Below are positions 20,791-33,116 of a stretch of 64,000 nt of DNA, one piece after another. The position numbers and the translations under genes are program-made. The notes under the pieces are model-generated. The model saw only the letters and a program-made list of their open reading frames with translations. It did not search any database and was not told where the DNA came from. Source of the stretch: Eleusine coracana subsp. coracana (lineage: Eukaryota; Streptophyta; Magnoliopsida; Poales; Poaceae); the NCBI GenBank assembly GCA_032690845.1, contig CM064417.1, positions 26,547,833 through 26,611,832 of the forward strand. The letters are read 5' to 3'. Position 1 is the first letter of the stretch, and each line of letters opens with the position of its first letter.

Positions 20791-22051
20791 TCTGCACATG
20801 ACCAAGTCCATGGCAGCGGTGGTACTGAATCCCTGTAGTGCGTCCTGTCGAAGCAACAAAGGAGGCACTACTAGCGGGTACCTGCACAGAAGTTTTACCT
20901 GAACACGTAGAAGATGCAGGGGCTGATCTTGGTGCTGCAGAAACAACACTAGTTCCCTTGGCAGCTACTAGTGGGGGTGGCCGGAAAGATGGCTTGGGCA
21001 GCCCCAAAGTCCCCGCCGGCCGCGGTGGGTAGAAGGTACGACTGAACTTGTTGTACTCCTCAAAAGCCTAGAAAAGTCCCTGCGATTCTTTCTCTGTAAG
21101 CATAGCATACTAGAAACACTGGTTGAGGGTATAAAATTCTTTATAATCAATGATGTCTTGAATTTGTTTTCACAAACCAGAATAAAAGCGGCAAATCTGA
21201 TCCTCTACTTTTTCAACTACAACACAACGAATCAAACCCTTCTGAAGCTCACTAAAGTACTCCTCAACAGTTTTATCTCCTTAATCTAAGCACTGCAGTT
21301 TATTATGAATCTCTCTATAAAAAGAAGGAGGAACAAAATGATCACACATTGCTACCATAAGTTCATCCCAAGTAGTAGGCAAATTAGTTTCAGCAGCTAG
21401 ACCACTCCACCGAACAATAGCAAAGTCCTTAGACTCACTAGTGGCTTGTCTAACTCTATGTTGTTCAGGAACAAGGTGGACATTAAATTTTTGCTCTATA
21501 ATCATCTCCCAATCAAGATAAGCATCACCATCATACTGACCCAAAAACAACAGAATTGAAAACTTAATTTTAGCATACAGATCATCTAGAGCATGGCCAT
21601 GATTGTTACCTTGTGGGTGATGGTTGCGGTTGTGGTTGTGGTTGTGAAAACCACCCATACCTTGTGTGTTATGTTGCAAATGACGTCGTAATCTCATGGT
21701 CCTTGTAGCAGCCCTATCCACGGTGCCATCAGCCTTATACACCGTGTCTTCATCATGGTCATCTTCAATGTCGTTGGTGTTGGTGTTGGTGTTGATGGTC
21801 TTGTGAGCGGTCTCCAACTTGATAACCTGATCGGTTAACTTAGAGACTCTCTTATCCAACCGCTCAATGCTTTCTCCTAGGTGAAGCTTGGTGACCGCAT
21901 CAGTGACGGCCCTGGTGATCGTCTCTGCCAAATCACTCTGAACCGCCTGCAAAACCTTCTGTAGCTGACCTTGGCTCACGCACTCATCAAATTTTGAGGG
22001 TGAAGCACCCTCTCCATCGCTTCCTGACATCACAAACACCAACACAGGAAA
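20791..22051 (-). pseudogene. gag of element A
   Basis: Minus-strand gag starting at MSGSDGEG (ATG about 22029-22031). It contains a coiled-coil-like helix (ERLDKRVSKLTDQVIKLE), an Asn/His-rich linker and the capsid domain (YLDWEMIIEQKFNVHL, VPPSFYREIHNKL). It continues through stops to a truncated zinc knuckle (YHRCHGLGHVQ; first Cys now Tyr). The knuckle is cut by the deletion that removed protease and RT. The gag is collinear with 27492-28700 of element B. Confidence 0.85.
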
Positions 22052-23230
22052 CAAACAGTGAAGGTTATCCCTACAAAACAACTAAGCAGTGGTGCCTCTC
22101 AACACAGCAAAAGATGCTCCTTACAAAGATCTTACAAAGTTCTGAAAAGCAAAGCAGATGATACTAGGAAGGTGTGTTCCACAATTGCAAGGGTCACAAA
22201 AGAACCTGCATGCTATCCAGAAGATATATGTAGAGCTAGAAAGGCCAAATATATATATGTGAGTGGCATACAAATCAAAAACAAAGAGTAAAGCTAAATA
22301 AGTGCCCCAAGTAACTTGTCCTTAGTTGCTGGTCTATCTATGTCCTAGAACAGTAGTGATAGCAATGGCAGAAACAAGTGTGAAAGGAGAATAGAGCACA
22401 GTAGGGGGCTAGGTGTAAAACAGCCAAACCTCCAAAATCCAGGGGCCTAGATGGAGCACTAGTAGAAATTCCAAATTTCTTTTTTTTTGATTTTATTTTT
22501 TTAATATTGTTCTCCAACCCAGTGGCAATGGGAGAGAACCCACAGAAAATTTCAGCTCAAACAAAGCAAGGATGTGGCCTACAGAAATTCTGCAAGTTTT
22601 AGAAAACATCAGGTTTCAACTTGAATGAATTTTTTCTTTATCTTCTCGATTTTTTTAAATTTTTTTGAGAAGGGAAAACAACCCCTTTTCAAGTCCAGAA
22701 GCTCCTGTAAAAATTTCAGCCAAAACGGACAACCGAGCAAAACGTTATGGCCGTTTTACTGAAGGTGTGTCGAAACCGGTTTAAAGAAACCCGTGGTTTT
22801 AGTGAAACCCGAGTCGGGTTTGGGGTCGGGTTAGGAATCGGGTAGGAAATTTTTTGTCGGGGTGGATGTAGCTGAAAGTGGAAATTGTGGGGGTTGGTGC
22901 GAGATGTTGAGGGTGGGATTAGGGTGGGATCAATCAATCAACCCTAGCACATAAAGCCGAACAAAACAGAGGGTGGTGGAGGGGATGGCGGGTAGGGTTG
23001 CAAGAGAAACACAACTGATGATAAAAACACTAAACTAAACCAGTGACTAAACAAGAACTAGGACACAAACTCAACACTACGGACTCTAAAATGGAAATAT
23101 GCAAAAGGCTAACACGTGGTTATGGGCGGGGGAAAATTTTTTGTGGTTTTCTATGGATGATAGGAAGAACAGAAAACAAAACTAAAGGGTAGTGCAAACC
23201 TGACGGTGCAATGAAGCTCTGATTACCACT
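22052..23230 (-). other. 5' leader and primer-binding site of element A
   Basis: Non-coding on both strands, with oligo(A/T) stretches (22480-22510, 22650-22680). On the minus strand the LTR end is followed by AGTGGTAATCAGAGC (about 23214-23229), a slightly altered site for initiator tRNA-Met. The region parallels 26261-27491 of element B. Confidence 0.75.
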
Positions 23231-25054
23231 TGGTATCAACAAGGGTTCCTGATCTTCCGAAAGGTTCTGCTAAATCTTGATTTGGGCGGAGGCGAAACAC
23301 AAATCAATCCGGCTTCTAAACAACACATTCAGAACCTCGCAATCACGGCACAACGTCTTCTCTTGTTATCACCCACCCAAGGACGATTGACCTTACCGAG
23401 AAGGCTAATCTCTGCCTGCAAATCAAGAACACAAGCAAGAACCAAGAAGAATGCAACACAATTATAGATGAATGTGATGAGGACATCACTCCTATGGATA
23501 CACACAACACTCCAATTCTAGACTTGCAAGGTCCAATGACTAGAGCTCGTGCACGACGACTAAATTTAGAGGTGACCTCGTTTCTACGTTCTTCGCTATA
23601 TGTTACTTTTGAGAATGGTTTGCTACCTAATGATTATTTTATGATTAGGAACCATGGAGAGGGCCAGGAGATGATGGGGAAGGAGTTGGGAACGTGGAGG
23701 ACCAGCAAGGGCTTGGAAGCCAAAGTGGAGGCCCAATCAAAACCGACTTCGAGTTTGTTTTGGGTCCCAGGATCAGTCTGCACTAAATCGGTCACCCAGG
23801 AGGCATACGGACTCGGATTTGGATGTTATACATATGCACGGAAAGATAAGGAGAAGACCTTTCCAATTCTGCTGGGCTCATGTCAAAATTCATCCGGAGG
23901 CATCGGGAATCGTCAAAACAAGAGAGAGTCCAGAATCTGTGTCGGTGCTGCATCGCCTATTTTTTTTGCCTTTGGGCTTTGTATCTAGTTGAGCCTAATT
24001 AGGGGCGCATCCAGAGGGTCTTGCACGACCCTAGGGTCTTCATATACAGCAGTCACCACACCATTAGGGTTCGGGTTTTGCTTAGATCAATTCTGTTCAT
24101 AAATAGTGTCGCCGTTCATCGGTTTATGAGACCCCAACTTCGTGAGTTTAACCATACATCTGCAATTGTGTTGCATTCTTCGTTGTTCTTGCTTGTGTTC
24201 TTGATTCACAGGCAGGGATTAGCCTTCTCGGTGAGGTTAATCATCTTTGGATGGTTGATAACCAGAGGAGACGTCGTGCTGCGATTGCGGGGTTTAGAAC
24301 GTGCTGCTCTGAAGCCGGATCGATTTGTGTGTCGCCTCCGACCAAATCAACTTACCAAGATCCTTTCACATCAGAATGATTAAGCTCACAAAGTTAGGGT
24401 CTCACAAGCCGATGAACGGCGACACTGTTTATGACCATAATTAATCTAAGCAAAACCCGAACCCTAATAGTGCAGCGGCTGTATATGAAGCCCCTTGGTC
24501 GTGCAAGACCCTCTAGATGTGCCCCTAATTGGGCTCAACTGGATACAAAGCCCAAAGGCCAAAAACAGGCGATGCAGCACCGACATAGATTCTGGATCCT
24601 CTCTTGTTTCAACGATTCCCGATGACTCCAGATGAATTTTGACATGAGACCAGAGGCATTGGAAAGGACTTAATCTTAACTTCCTGTGCATATGTAGAAC
24701 GTCCCAATCAGAGTCCGTATGCGTCCTAAGGATCCATTTTAGTGCAGATTTGTCGGGGGACCTGAAACAGACTCAAAGTCGGTTTTGATTGGGCCTCCAC
24801 CTTGGCTTTCAAGTCCTTACTGGTCCTCCACGTTCCCAAATCCTTCTCCCATCATCTCTTGGTCTTCTCCATGGTTCCTAATCATAATATAATCATTCGG
24901 TAGCAAACCATTCTCAAAAGTAACATATAACGAAGAACATAGGAACGAGCTCATCTCTAAATTTAGTCGTCGAGCACGAGCTCCAGTCATTGGACCTTGC
25001 ATATCTAGAATTATATGTGTGTTGTGTGTATCCATTGGAGTGATGTTCTCATCA
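23231..25054 (-). repeat. 5' LTR of element A, split by a solo LTR
   Basis: Present as 23231-23474 and 24379-25054 (about 920 bp). The break lies after GAATG, which is repeated on both sides of an opposite-orientation LTR. The other LTR of the same element (18372-19295) is uninterrupted at this point. Confidence 0.9.
23475..24373 (+). mobile_element. Solo LTR of the CRM-like family
   Basis: 899 bp, TGATGAGGACATCACTCC to CACATCA, flanked by TSD GAATG (23470-23474, 24374-24378). It contains the family's LTR-encoded pol extension (GPMTRARARRLNLEV, about 23533-23577) and TATA-region sequence near 24040. With no internal DNA and a matched TSD, it is an insertion later reduced by LTR-LTR recombination. 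Confidence 0.93.
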
Positions 25055-25336
25055 CCAACTACACCTACTTGAAGCTCAAGATGTCGGGGCCGAAAGGGTC
25101 ATCACCGTGGGCCGGTCGCTCTAACGTGCTTTCCAGTGTGAGATGGAGAGCGGCGACCTCGCCGCCGCAACGGTAGCCTCAGCCGAGGAACTCGCGGCCA
25201 TTCATGCCCACCTCGAAGAAGCGACTCCTGAGGCTAGCCACAAGAATGCCTCATTCAAGCCAGCAGAGAACACCAAGCAGGTGCAGATCGACTCCGGAGG
25301 TGACAAGGAGAATACCGTGAGGAAGGGGACCTCCCT
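25055..25336 (+). pseudogene. Tat protease-to-RT linker
   Basis: Resumes the Tat frame after element A: YTYLKLKMSGPKG, then a frame change, then the polar linker (ESGDLAAATVASAEEL, HLEEATPEASHK) to KGTSL at 25336. It is cut by the insertion of element B and continues at 33117. By accident it forms a chimeric ORF from 25143 into the LTR of element B, ending at 25652. Confidence 0.8.
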
Positions 25337-26260
25337 TGATGAGGACATCACTCCTATGGATACACACAACACTCCTCCAAATCTGGACTTGCAAGGTCCA
25401 ATGACTAGAGCTCGTGCACGACAACTAAATTTAGAGGTGAGCTCGTTCCTACGTTCTTCGCTATATGTTACTTTTGAGAATGGTTTGCTACCTAATGATT
25501 ATTTTATGATTAGAAACCATGGAGAGGACCAGGAGATGATGGGAGAAGGATTTGGGAACGTGGAGGACCAGCAAGGGCTTGGAAGCCAAAGTGGAGGCCC
25601 AATCAAAACCGACTTCGAGTCTGTTTGGGGGCCCAGGACCAGTCTGTACTAAAACGGTCGCCCAGGACACATACGGACTCGGACTTGGACGTTCTACATA
25701 TGCACGGAAAGATAAGGAGAAGACCTTTCCAATGCCGCCGGCCTCATGTCAAAATTCATCCGGAGTCATCGGGAATCGTCAAAACAAGAGAGAGTCCAGA
25801 ATCTGTGTCGGTGCTGCGTCGCCTATTTTTTGCCTTTGGGCTTTGTATCTAGTTGAGCCCAATTAGGGGCGCGTCCAGAGGGTCTTGCATGACCCTAGAG
25901 TCTTTATATACAGCCGCCGCCGCACCATTAGGGTTCGGGTTTTGCTTAGATCAATTCTGTTCATAAACAGTTTCGCCGTTCATCGGTTTGTGAGACCCCA
26001 ACTTCGAGAGTTTAATCATACATCTGCAATTGTGTTGCATTCTTCATTGTTCTTGCTTGTGTTCTTGATTCGCAGGCAGGGATTAGCCTTCTCGGCGAGG
26101 TCAATCGTCTTTTGGACGGTTGATAACCAGAGGAGACGTCGTGCTGCGATTGCGGGGTTTAGAACGTGCTGTTCTGAAGCCGGATCGATTTGTGTGTCGC
26201 CTCCGACCAAATCAACTTACCAAGAACCTTTCGGAAGATCGGGAACCCTTGTCCACATCA
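25337..26260 (+). repeat. 5' LTR of element B
   Basis: 924 bp, TGATGAGGACATC to GTCCACATCA. TATATA promoter at 25905-25910. The LTR also encodes the pol tail in the sense frame, although as a 5' LTR it is not translated in that context. Confidence 0.94.
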
Positions 26261-27491
26261 AGTGTTAATCAGAGCTTCAGGTGCACCGTCAGGTTCATAC
26301 TACCCTTTAGTTTTGTTTTTGTGTTCTTCCTATCGTCCACTGAAAATACCAAAAAAAATTTTCCCCGCCCATAACCACGTGTTTAGCCTTTGCATATTTC
26401 AATTTCAGAGTCCGTAGTGTTGAGTTTGTGTCCTAGTTCTTGTTTAGTCGCTGGTTTAGTTTGTGTTTTTGTCGTCAGTAGTGTTTCCCTTGCAACCCTA
26501 GCCGCCATCCCCCTCACCATCCTCGGTTTTGTCGGCTTTGTGTGCTAGGGTTGATTGATCAACACGCCCACCCTAATCCTACCCTAAACCTACCCTCACC
26601 ACCTCGGACCAATTTTCATAAATTCCACTTTCCGCTGCATCCACCTCGCCAAAAAAAACTCCCTACCCGACCCCAAGCCCGACTCGGATTTCACTGAAAC
26701 CACCGGGTTCTTCAAAACCGATTCCGACACCCCTTCGGTAAAACAGCCATAACTTTTCGCTCGGTTGTCCGTTTTGGCTGAAATTTTTATAGGAGATTCT
26801 AGACGAAAAGTTGAGCATACCCACACTGGGCTATGCCCTGTGTGCCCTCGTCAAAAAATTCAAAAAAATTCGGGAAGATAAAGAAAAAATTCATTCAAGT
26901 TGAAACCCGACGTTTTCTGAAACTTCAAGATTTTCTGTAGGCCACGTCCTAGCTCGGTTTGAGCTGAAATTTTTTGTGGTTTCTCCCTGTTTGCTAGTGA
27001 GTTGGAAAAAAATATCAAAAAAATAAAATAAAAAAAAAAGAAATTTAGGATTCCTACTAGTGCTCCATCTAGCCCCCTGAAATTTCTGAGTTTGGCTGTT
27101 TTACACTAAGCCCCCTGTTATCGACTGTGTCCCTTTGTCTCCTTGTTTCTTCTTTGCTATCACTACTGTTCTAGGATATAGTTAGACCAGCAACTAGGGA
27201 CAAGTTACTTGGGCACTTATTCAGCTTTACTATCTGTTTTTGATTTGTGTGCCACTCATATATACATATTTGGCCTTCCTAGCTCTACATACTTCTTCTG
27301 GACAGCACATAGGTTATTTGGTAACCCTTGCAATCGTGGAACACTTCTCCCTGGTATCCTTCGCTTTGTTGTTTTCAGAACTTTGTAAGAGCTTTGCAAG
27401 AAGCTTACTTTTGCTGTGTTGAGAGGCACCACTGCTTAGTTGTTTTGTAGGGATAACCTTCACTTTTTTGTTTCCTGTTTTGGTGTTTCTG
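26261..27491 (+). other. Primer-binding site and leader of element B
   Basis: AGTGTTAATCAGAGC at 26261 is a mutated TGGTATCAGAGC-type site (initiator tRNA-Met). The rest is non-coding, with an A-rich tract around 27005-27045 and no ORF with support. Long leaders of this kind are normal for the family. Confidence 0.75.
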
Positions 27492-28868
27492 ATGTCAAGA
27501 AGCGACGGGGAGGGTGCTTCACCCTCAAAATTGGATGAGTGCGTGAGCCAAAATCAGTTACAGAAGGCTTTGCAGGCGGTTCAGAGTGATTTGGCAGAAA
27601 CGATCACCAGGGCCGTCACCGACGCCGTCACCAAGCTTCACCTAGGAGAAAGCATTGAGCGGTTGGATAAGAGAGTCTCTAAGTTAACCGATCAGGTTGT
27701 CGAATTGGAGACCGCTCACAAGACCAACAACAACACCAACAACAACACCAACAATGACGTTGAAGACGATCATGATGAAGCAACGGTGTATAAGGCTGAT
27801 GGCACCGTCGATAGGTCAGCTACAAGGACCGCAAGGTTACGACGCCGTTTGCAACATAACCCTCAAGGTATGGGTGGTTTCCACAACCACAACCGTCGCA
27901 CACAAGGTAACTATGCTCCAGATGATCCGTATGCTAAAATTAAGTTTTCAATTCCTTCGTTTTCGGGTCAATACGATGGTGATGCTTACCTTGATTGGGA
28001 AATGACGGTAGAACAAAAATTTAATGCCCACCTTGTTCCTGAACAACATAGAGTTAGACAAGCCACTAGTGAGTTTAAGGACTTTGCTATTGTTTGGTGG
28101 AGTGGTCTAGCTGCTGAAACCGATTTGCCTACTACTTGGGAAGAACTTAAGGTAGAAATGCGTGATCGTTTTGTTCCTCCTTCTTTTTATAGAGAAATTC
28201 GTAATAAACTGCAGCGTTTAGATCATGGAGATAAAACTGTTCAGGAGTATTTTAGTGAGCTTCAGAAGGGTTTGATTCGTTGTGCTGTGGTTGAAAAAGT
28301 AGAGGATCAGATTTGCCGCTTTTATTCTGGTTTGAGAAAAGAAATTCAGGACATCCTTGATTATAAAGAATTTTATACCCTCAACCAGTGTTTCTAGTAT
28401 GCTATGCTTGCAGAGAAAGAATCATAGGGACTTTTCCAGGCTTTTCAGGAGTACAGCAAGTCCAGGAATTTCTACCCACCACGGCCGACGGGGACTTCGG
28501 GGCTGCCCAAGCCATCTTTCCGGCCGCCCCCACCAGCTAGTGTTGTTTCTGCAGCACCAAGATCAGCCCCTGCCCCTTCTACGCGCTCAGGTAAAAATTC
28601 TGTGCAGGTACCGGCTAGTAGTGCCTCCTCTGTTGCTTCGACGGGACGCACTACAGGGATTCAGTGCCACCGCTGCCATGGTCTTGGCCATGTGCAGAAA
28701 GATTGCCCAAGTAGGCGGGCATATGTGGCGACAGATGATGGCGGTTACATGAGCGCCTCCGATGTGGAGGATGAGGAGGAGGATGTCGCTGCCACCAGCG
28801 GTGACCTCGTCCTTGGAGGCGGAGATACCACGGGCTATATGAATATTATTGTGCAGCGTGGTGCTTAG
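27492..28868 (+). pseudogene. gag of element B
   Basis: The start ATG at 27492 (MSRSDGEG) is chosen over an upstream in-frame ATG at 27468 because element A shares only this start. Features: N-terminal helix ERLDKRVSKLTDQVVELE, Asn-rich linker, capsid domain (YAKIKFSIPSFSGQYDG, YLDWEMTVEQKFNAHL, VPPSFYREIRNKLQRLD), and zinc knuckle CHRCHGLGHVQKDC at 28665-28706. Two TAG stops (28395, 28425) stand at glutamine positions, and the frame then runs to TAG 28866. Compared with the homologue in element D, a one-base insertion near 28858 separates gag from pol. Confidence 0.88.
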
Positions 28869-29352
28869 CACACAAGTCCAGCAGCCCGAGATGATTCAAC
28901 GACATAATTTGTTCTAGATTTTCTTCGTCATCAAGAACCGTCGGGCACGTGTCATCATTGATGGAGGAAGCTGCAACAATTTGGTGAGTTCTGATGTGGT
29001 TAAGAAGCTTGATTTGACCACACGCCCACATCCACATCCATACTATATTCAGTGGTTAAATGACTCTGGAAAAGCTAAGGTAACACAAACTTGCAGAGTT
29101 CCTTTTTCCATTGGTTCCTATGTGGATTCTGTTGATTGTGATGTTGTACCCATGCAAGCTTGTTCACTTTTATTGGGTAGACCTTGAGAATTTGATAATG
29201 ATGCTGTACACCATGGTAAAAGTAATAAGTACACTTTTATGCATAAAGGAACTAAAATTACTTTGTTACCAATGACCCCTGCTGAAATTGTACAAGCTGA
29301 TTTAGAACAAGCTGCTAGTTTGAAAAATAAACGCCCTGAAATTCAGTAACCT
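28869..29352 (+). pseudogene. Protease of element B
   Basis: Retropepsin segment in the pol frame: VIIDGGSCNNLVSSDVV with the active-site Asp (about 28951-28986), VPFSIGSYVDSVDCDVVPM, and LLLGRP. It carries TAG at 28915, TGA at 29185 (where relatives have Trp in GRPWE) and TAA at 29347. Intact relatives cleave Gag-Pol; this copy cannot be translated through. Confidence 0.85.
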
Positions 29353-32300
29353 GTGAATTCTGCTTCTACACCAAGTAATGTTAATGATTCTTCATGTTCT
29401 AAGGGTGCTGCAATTAAATTACAAGGTCGTTCATGTCTTGCCACAAAATCGGAGCTTGCTGAAATTTCTACTGATGATATTTGCTATGCTTTGATATGCA
29501 AACAAGCCTTGTTTTTGCTTGGTGATATTGCTTCTAGTGCTTTGCCTCCTGCTGTCACTAACCTTTTGCAGGAGTATGAGGATGTTTTCCCAGCTGAGAT
29601 ACCCCCGGGATTGCCACCTTTGAGAGGGATTGAGCATCAAATTGATTTGATTCCTGGTGCTACTTTACCAAACCGTGCTGCTTATAGGACCAACCCTGAG
29701 GAGACTAAGGAGATACAACGACAAGTCCAAGACCTTTTGGATCGTGGGTATGTTCGTCAATCACTTAGTCCTTGTGCTGTTCCTGTACTTTTGGTTCCTA
29801 AGAAAGATGGTTCTTGGCGTATGTGTGTAGATTGTAGAGCCCTTAATAACATTACTATTAGGTATCGTCATCCTATTCCTAGGCTAGACGACATGCTTGA
29901 TGAGTTATGTGGTGCTATAATTTTCACTAAAATTGATTTGCGTAGTGGCTACCATCAAATTAGAATGAAACTTGGAGATGAATGGAAAACAGCTTTCAAA
30001 ACCAAATTCGGGTTGTATGAGTGGTTAGTAATGCCTTTTGGGTTAACTAATGCACCCAGTACTTTCATGCGTTTGATGAATGAGGTTTTAAGACCTTTTA
30101 TTGGCAAATTTGTGGTTGTTTACTTTGATGATATCTTGATTTATAGCAAATCCACGGATGATCATATGATTCATTTGCGTGCTGTTTTTGATGCTTTGCG
30201 AGTTGCACGTTTATTTGGTAACCTTGAGAAGTGCACCTTTTGCACGGATCGAGTCTCTTTTCTTGGCTATGTTGTGACTCCACAGGGAATTGAGGTGGAT
30301 GAGGCGAAGATTGAAGCCATAAAGAGCTGTCCTGTACCAAAAACTATCACACAGGTGAGGAGTTTTCTTGGTCTTGCAGGTTTCTACCGCCGCTTTGTCA
30401 AAGATTTCAGCACCATTGCTGCACCATTGCATGAGTTGACAAAGAAGGGCGTTGACTTCCATTTTGGTAAGGTACATCATGAGTCTTTTGATGCTTTGAA
30501 GGACAAACTTACACATGCACCATTGCTGCAATTACCCAATTTTGATAAGACTTTTGAGCTTGAATGTGATGCTAGTGGTATAGGCATTGGTGGTGTTCTG
30601 ATGCAAGATGGTAAACCTGTTGCATACTTTAGTGAGAAAATTACTGGGCCTGTTTTGAATTATTCCACGTATGATAAGGAACTATATGCACTTGTACGTT
30701 CTTTAGAGACGTGGCGTCATTATTTGTTGCCCAAAGAATTTGTTATTCATTCTGATCATGAATCACTTAAGTATATTCGTTCTCAAGGCAATTTGAACCG
30801 TAGACATGCTAAATGGGTTGAGTTTATTGAGTCTTTTCCTTATATTATTAAACATAAGAAAGGGAAGGATAATGTGATTGCTGATGCTTTATCTAGGCGA
30901 TATACTTTGTTGTCTCAACTTGATTGTAGAATTTTTGGACTTGAGGCAATTAAAGAACAATATGTTGCTGATGTTGATTTTAAAGATGTATTGCTGCACT
31001 GTAAAGAAGGTCGTGCTTGGCACAAATTTGTGTTGAATGATGGATTCTTGTTTAGAGCTAACCACCTATGCATTCCAGTTGGTTCCGTTCGTCTTTTGTT
31101 GTTGCAGGAGGCGCATGGAGGTGGATTGATGGGTCATTTTGGTGCTAAGAAGACAGAGGATATTTTGGCCACACACTTCTTTTGGCCAAGGATGAGGAAA
31201 GATGTTGAGCGTTTTGTTGCTCGCTGCACTACATGTCAAAAAGCTAAGTCTCGATTGAATCCACATGGTTTATACATGCCACTTCCTGTTCCTTCTATTC
31301 CTTGGGTGGATATTTCTATGGACTTTATTTTAGGACTGCCTAGGACTAAGAGGGGGAGCGATAGCATTTTTGTTGTCGTGGATCGTTTTTCCAAGATGGC
31401 ACACTTTATATCATGTCATAAAACTGATGATGCTAGTTATATTGCTGATTTTTTTTTCAAAGAAATTGTACGTTTGCATGGTATGCCTTCTACTATTGTT
31501 TCAGATCGTGATGCAAAATTCTTGAGTCATTTTTTACGCACGCTTTGGAATAAGTTGGGTACAAAGTTGTTATTTTCTACAACTTGTCATCCACAAACTG
31601 ATGGACAAACTGAGGTTGTGAACCGCACTTTGGGTACTATGTTGCGAGCTGTTTTGAAGAAAAATTTGAAGCAATGGGAAGAATGCTTACCTCATGTTGA
31701 GTTTGCTTATAATCGGGCAACACATTCTACTACCAAGGTAAGTCCATTCAAGGTAGTGTATGGTTTTGATCCCCGTACTCCACTTGATATACTTCCTCTA
31801 CCTATTAATGAGAGAGTTCATATTGATGCTAAGGAGCGTGCTGAATTTATTTTGCAAATACATGAGACCACTAGACTTAGCATTGAAAAGATGAATGAAA
31901 AGTATAAAATTGTTGGTAGTAAGGGAAGAAAGGAAGTAAAGCTTGATGTAGGAGATTTAGTGTGGTTACACTTAAGGAAGGATAGATTTCCAGAATTGAG
32001 AAAGTCTAAACTAATGCCTAGAGCTGATGGTCCATTCAAAATAATAGAGAAGATTAATGATAATGCATACAAACTTGAGTTGCCTCCCGAGTTCGGGGTT
32101 AGTCCTATTTTTAACATTTCAGATTTGAAACCATACTTGGGAGAAGAGGATGAGCTTGAGTCGAGGACGACTCCACTTTAAGAGGGGGAGGATGATGAGG
32201 ACATCACTCCTATGGATACACACAACACTCCTCCAAATCTGGACTTGCAAGGTCCAATGACTAGAGCTCGTGCACGACAACTAAATTTAGAGGTGAGCTC

Positions 32301-32508
32301 GTTCCTACGTTCTTCGCTATATGTTACTTTTGAGAATGGTTTGCTACCTAATGATTATTTTATGATTAGAAACCATGGAGAGGACCAGGAGATGATGGGA
32401 GAAGGATTTGGGAACGTGGAGGACCAGCAAGGGCTTGGAAGCCAAAGTGGAGGCCCAATCAAAACCGACTTCGAGTCTGTTTGGGGGCCCAGGACCAGTC
32501 TGTACTAA
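29353..32508 (+). CDS. RT, RNase H and integrase of element B (pol)
   Basis: Open for 942 codons (29353-32181). RT: DLRSGYHQIRM, FGLTNAPSTFMRLMN, catalytic YFDD at 30121-30132, and FLGYVVTPQGIEVD. RNase H: ELECDASGIGIGGVL, TYDKELYALVRSLETW, HSDHESLKYI. Integrase: zinc-binding HFGAKKTEDIL...CTTCQKAKS (about 31137-31245), catalytic Asp in MDFILGLP and in VSDRDAKFLS, Glu in DGQTEVVNRT, then the C-terminal GPF region. The frame ends in TAA at 32179 just before the polypurine tract. Beyond it the same frame continues through EGEDDEDITPMD into the 3' LTR to 32508, as in CRM polyproteins. Domains are complete, but gag and protease stops and the TAA argue against function. Confidence 0.92.
32182..32192 (+). 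other. Polypurine tract of element B
   Basis: GAGGGGGAGGA immediately precedes TGATGAGG, the 3' LTR start at 32193. Confidence 0.85.
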
Positions 32509-33116
32509 AACGGTCGCCCAGGACACATACGGACTCGGACTTGGACGTTCTACATATGCACGGAAAGATAAGGAGAAGACCTTTCCAATGCCGCCGGCCT
32601 CATGTCAAAATTCATCCGGAGTCATCGGGAATCGTCAAAACAAGAGAGAGTCCAGAATCTGTGTCGGTGCTGCATCGCCTATTTTTTGCCTTTGGGCTTT
32701 GTATCTAGTTGAGCCCAATTAGGGGCACGTCCAGAGGGTCTTGCATGACCCTAGAGTCTTTATATACAGCCGCCGCCGTACCATTAGGGTTGGGATTTTG
32801 CTTAGATCAATTCTGTTCATAAACAGTTTCGCCGTTCATCGGTTTGTGAGACCCCAACTTCGAGAGTTTAATCATACATCTGCAATTGTGTTGCATTCTT
32901 CGTTGTTCTTGCTTGTGTTCTTGATTCGTAGGCAGGGATTAGCCTTCTCGGCGAGGTCAATCGTCTTTTGGACGGTTGATAACCAGAGGAGACGTCGTGC
33001 TACGATTGCGGGGTTTAGAACGTGCTGTTCTGAAGCCGGATCGATTTGTGTGTCGCTTCCGACCAAATCAACTTACCAAGAACCTTTCGGAAGATCGGGA
33101 ACCCTTGTCCACATCA
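32193..33116 (+). repeat. 3' LTR of element B
   Basis: 924 bp, same length as the 5' copy and about 99 percent identical by eye. TATATA at 32761-32766. It encodes the pol C-terminal extension with GPMTRARARQLNLEV (about 32254-32300) and ends GTCCACATCA before TSD TCCCT. Confidence 0.94.

Larger units (their letters stand above)
18372..25054 (-). mobile_element. CRM-like chromovirus A, internally deleted
   Basis: Minus-strand gypsy element with TSD CCAAC (18367-18371 and 25055-25059). Left LTR 18372-19295 (924 bp). Right LTR 23231-25054 is itself split by a solo LTR. LTR family, gag and integrase match element B. The interior runs gag, zinc knuckle, then directly RNase H and integrase: protease and nearly all RT are missing. 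Removing the element restores the Tat frame. Several stops affect the remaining genes. Confidence 0.92.
25337..33116 (+). mobile_element. CRM-like chromovirus B, nearly complete
   Basis: 7780 bp with two 924 bp LTRs and TSD TCCCT (25332-25336, 33117-33121). Order: LTR, initiator-Met-type primer site, long leader, gag with zinc knuckle, protease, RT, RNase H, integrase, polypurine tract, LTR. I count about nine LTR mismatches by eye, nearly all transitions, so it is young. The length, the LTR size and the extension of pol into the 3' LTR (GPMTRAR motif) resemble centromeric CRM retrotransposons. I judge CRM membership likely but not proven. Confidence 0.93.

Noticed and set aside
25625..26210. 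Several ORFs of 60-170 codons repeated at 25143-26268 and 32212-33250 that look like a duplicated gene family
   Set aside because: They are the two LTRs of element B read in different frames; only the pol-tail frame has a coding explanation.
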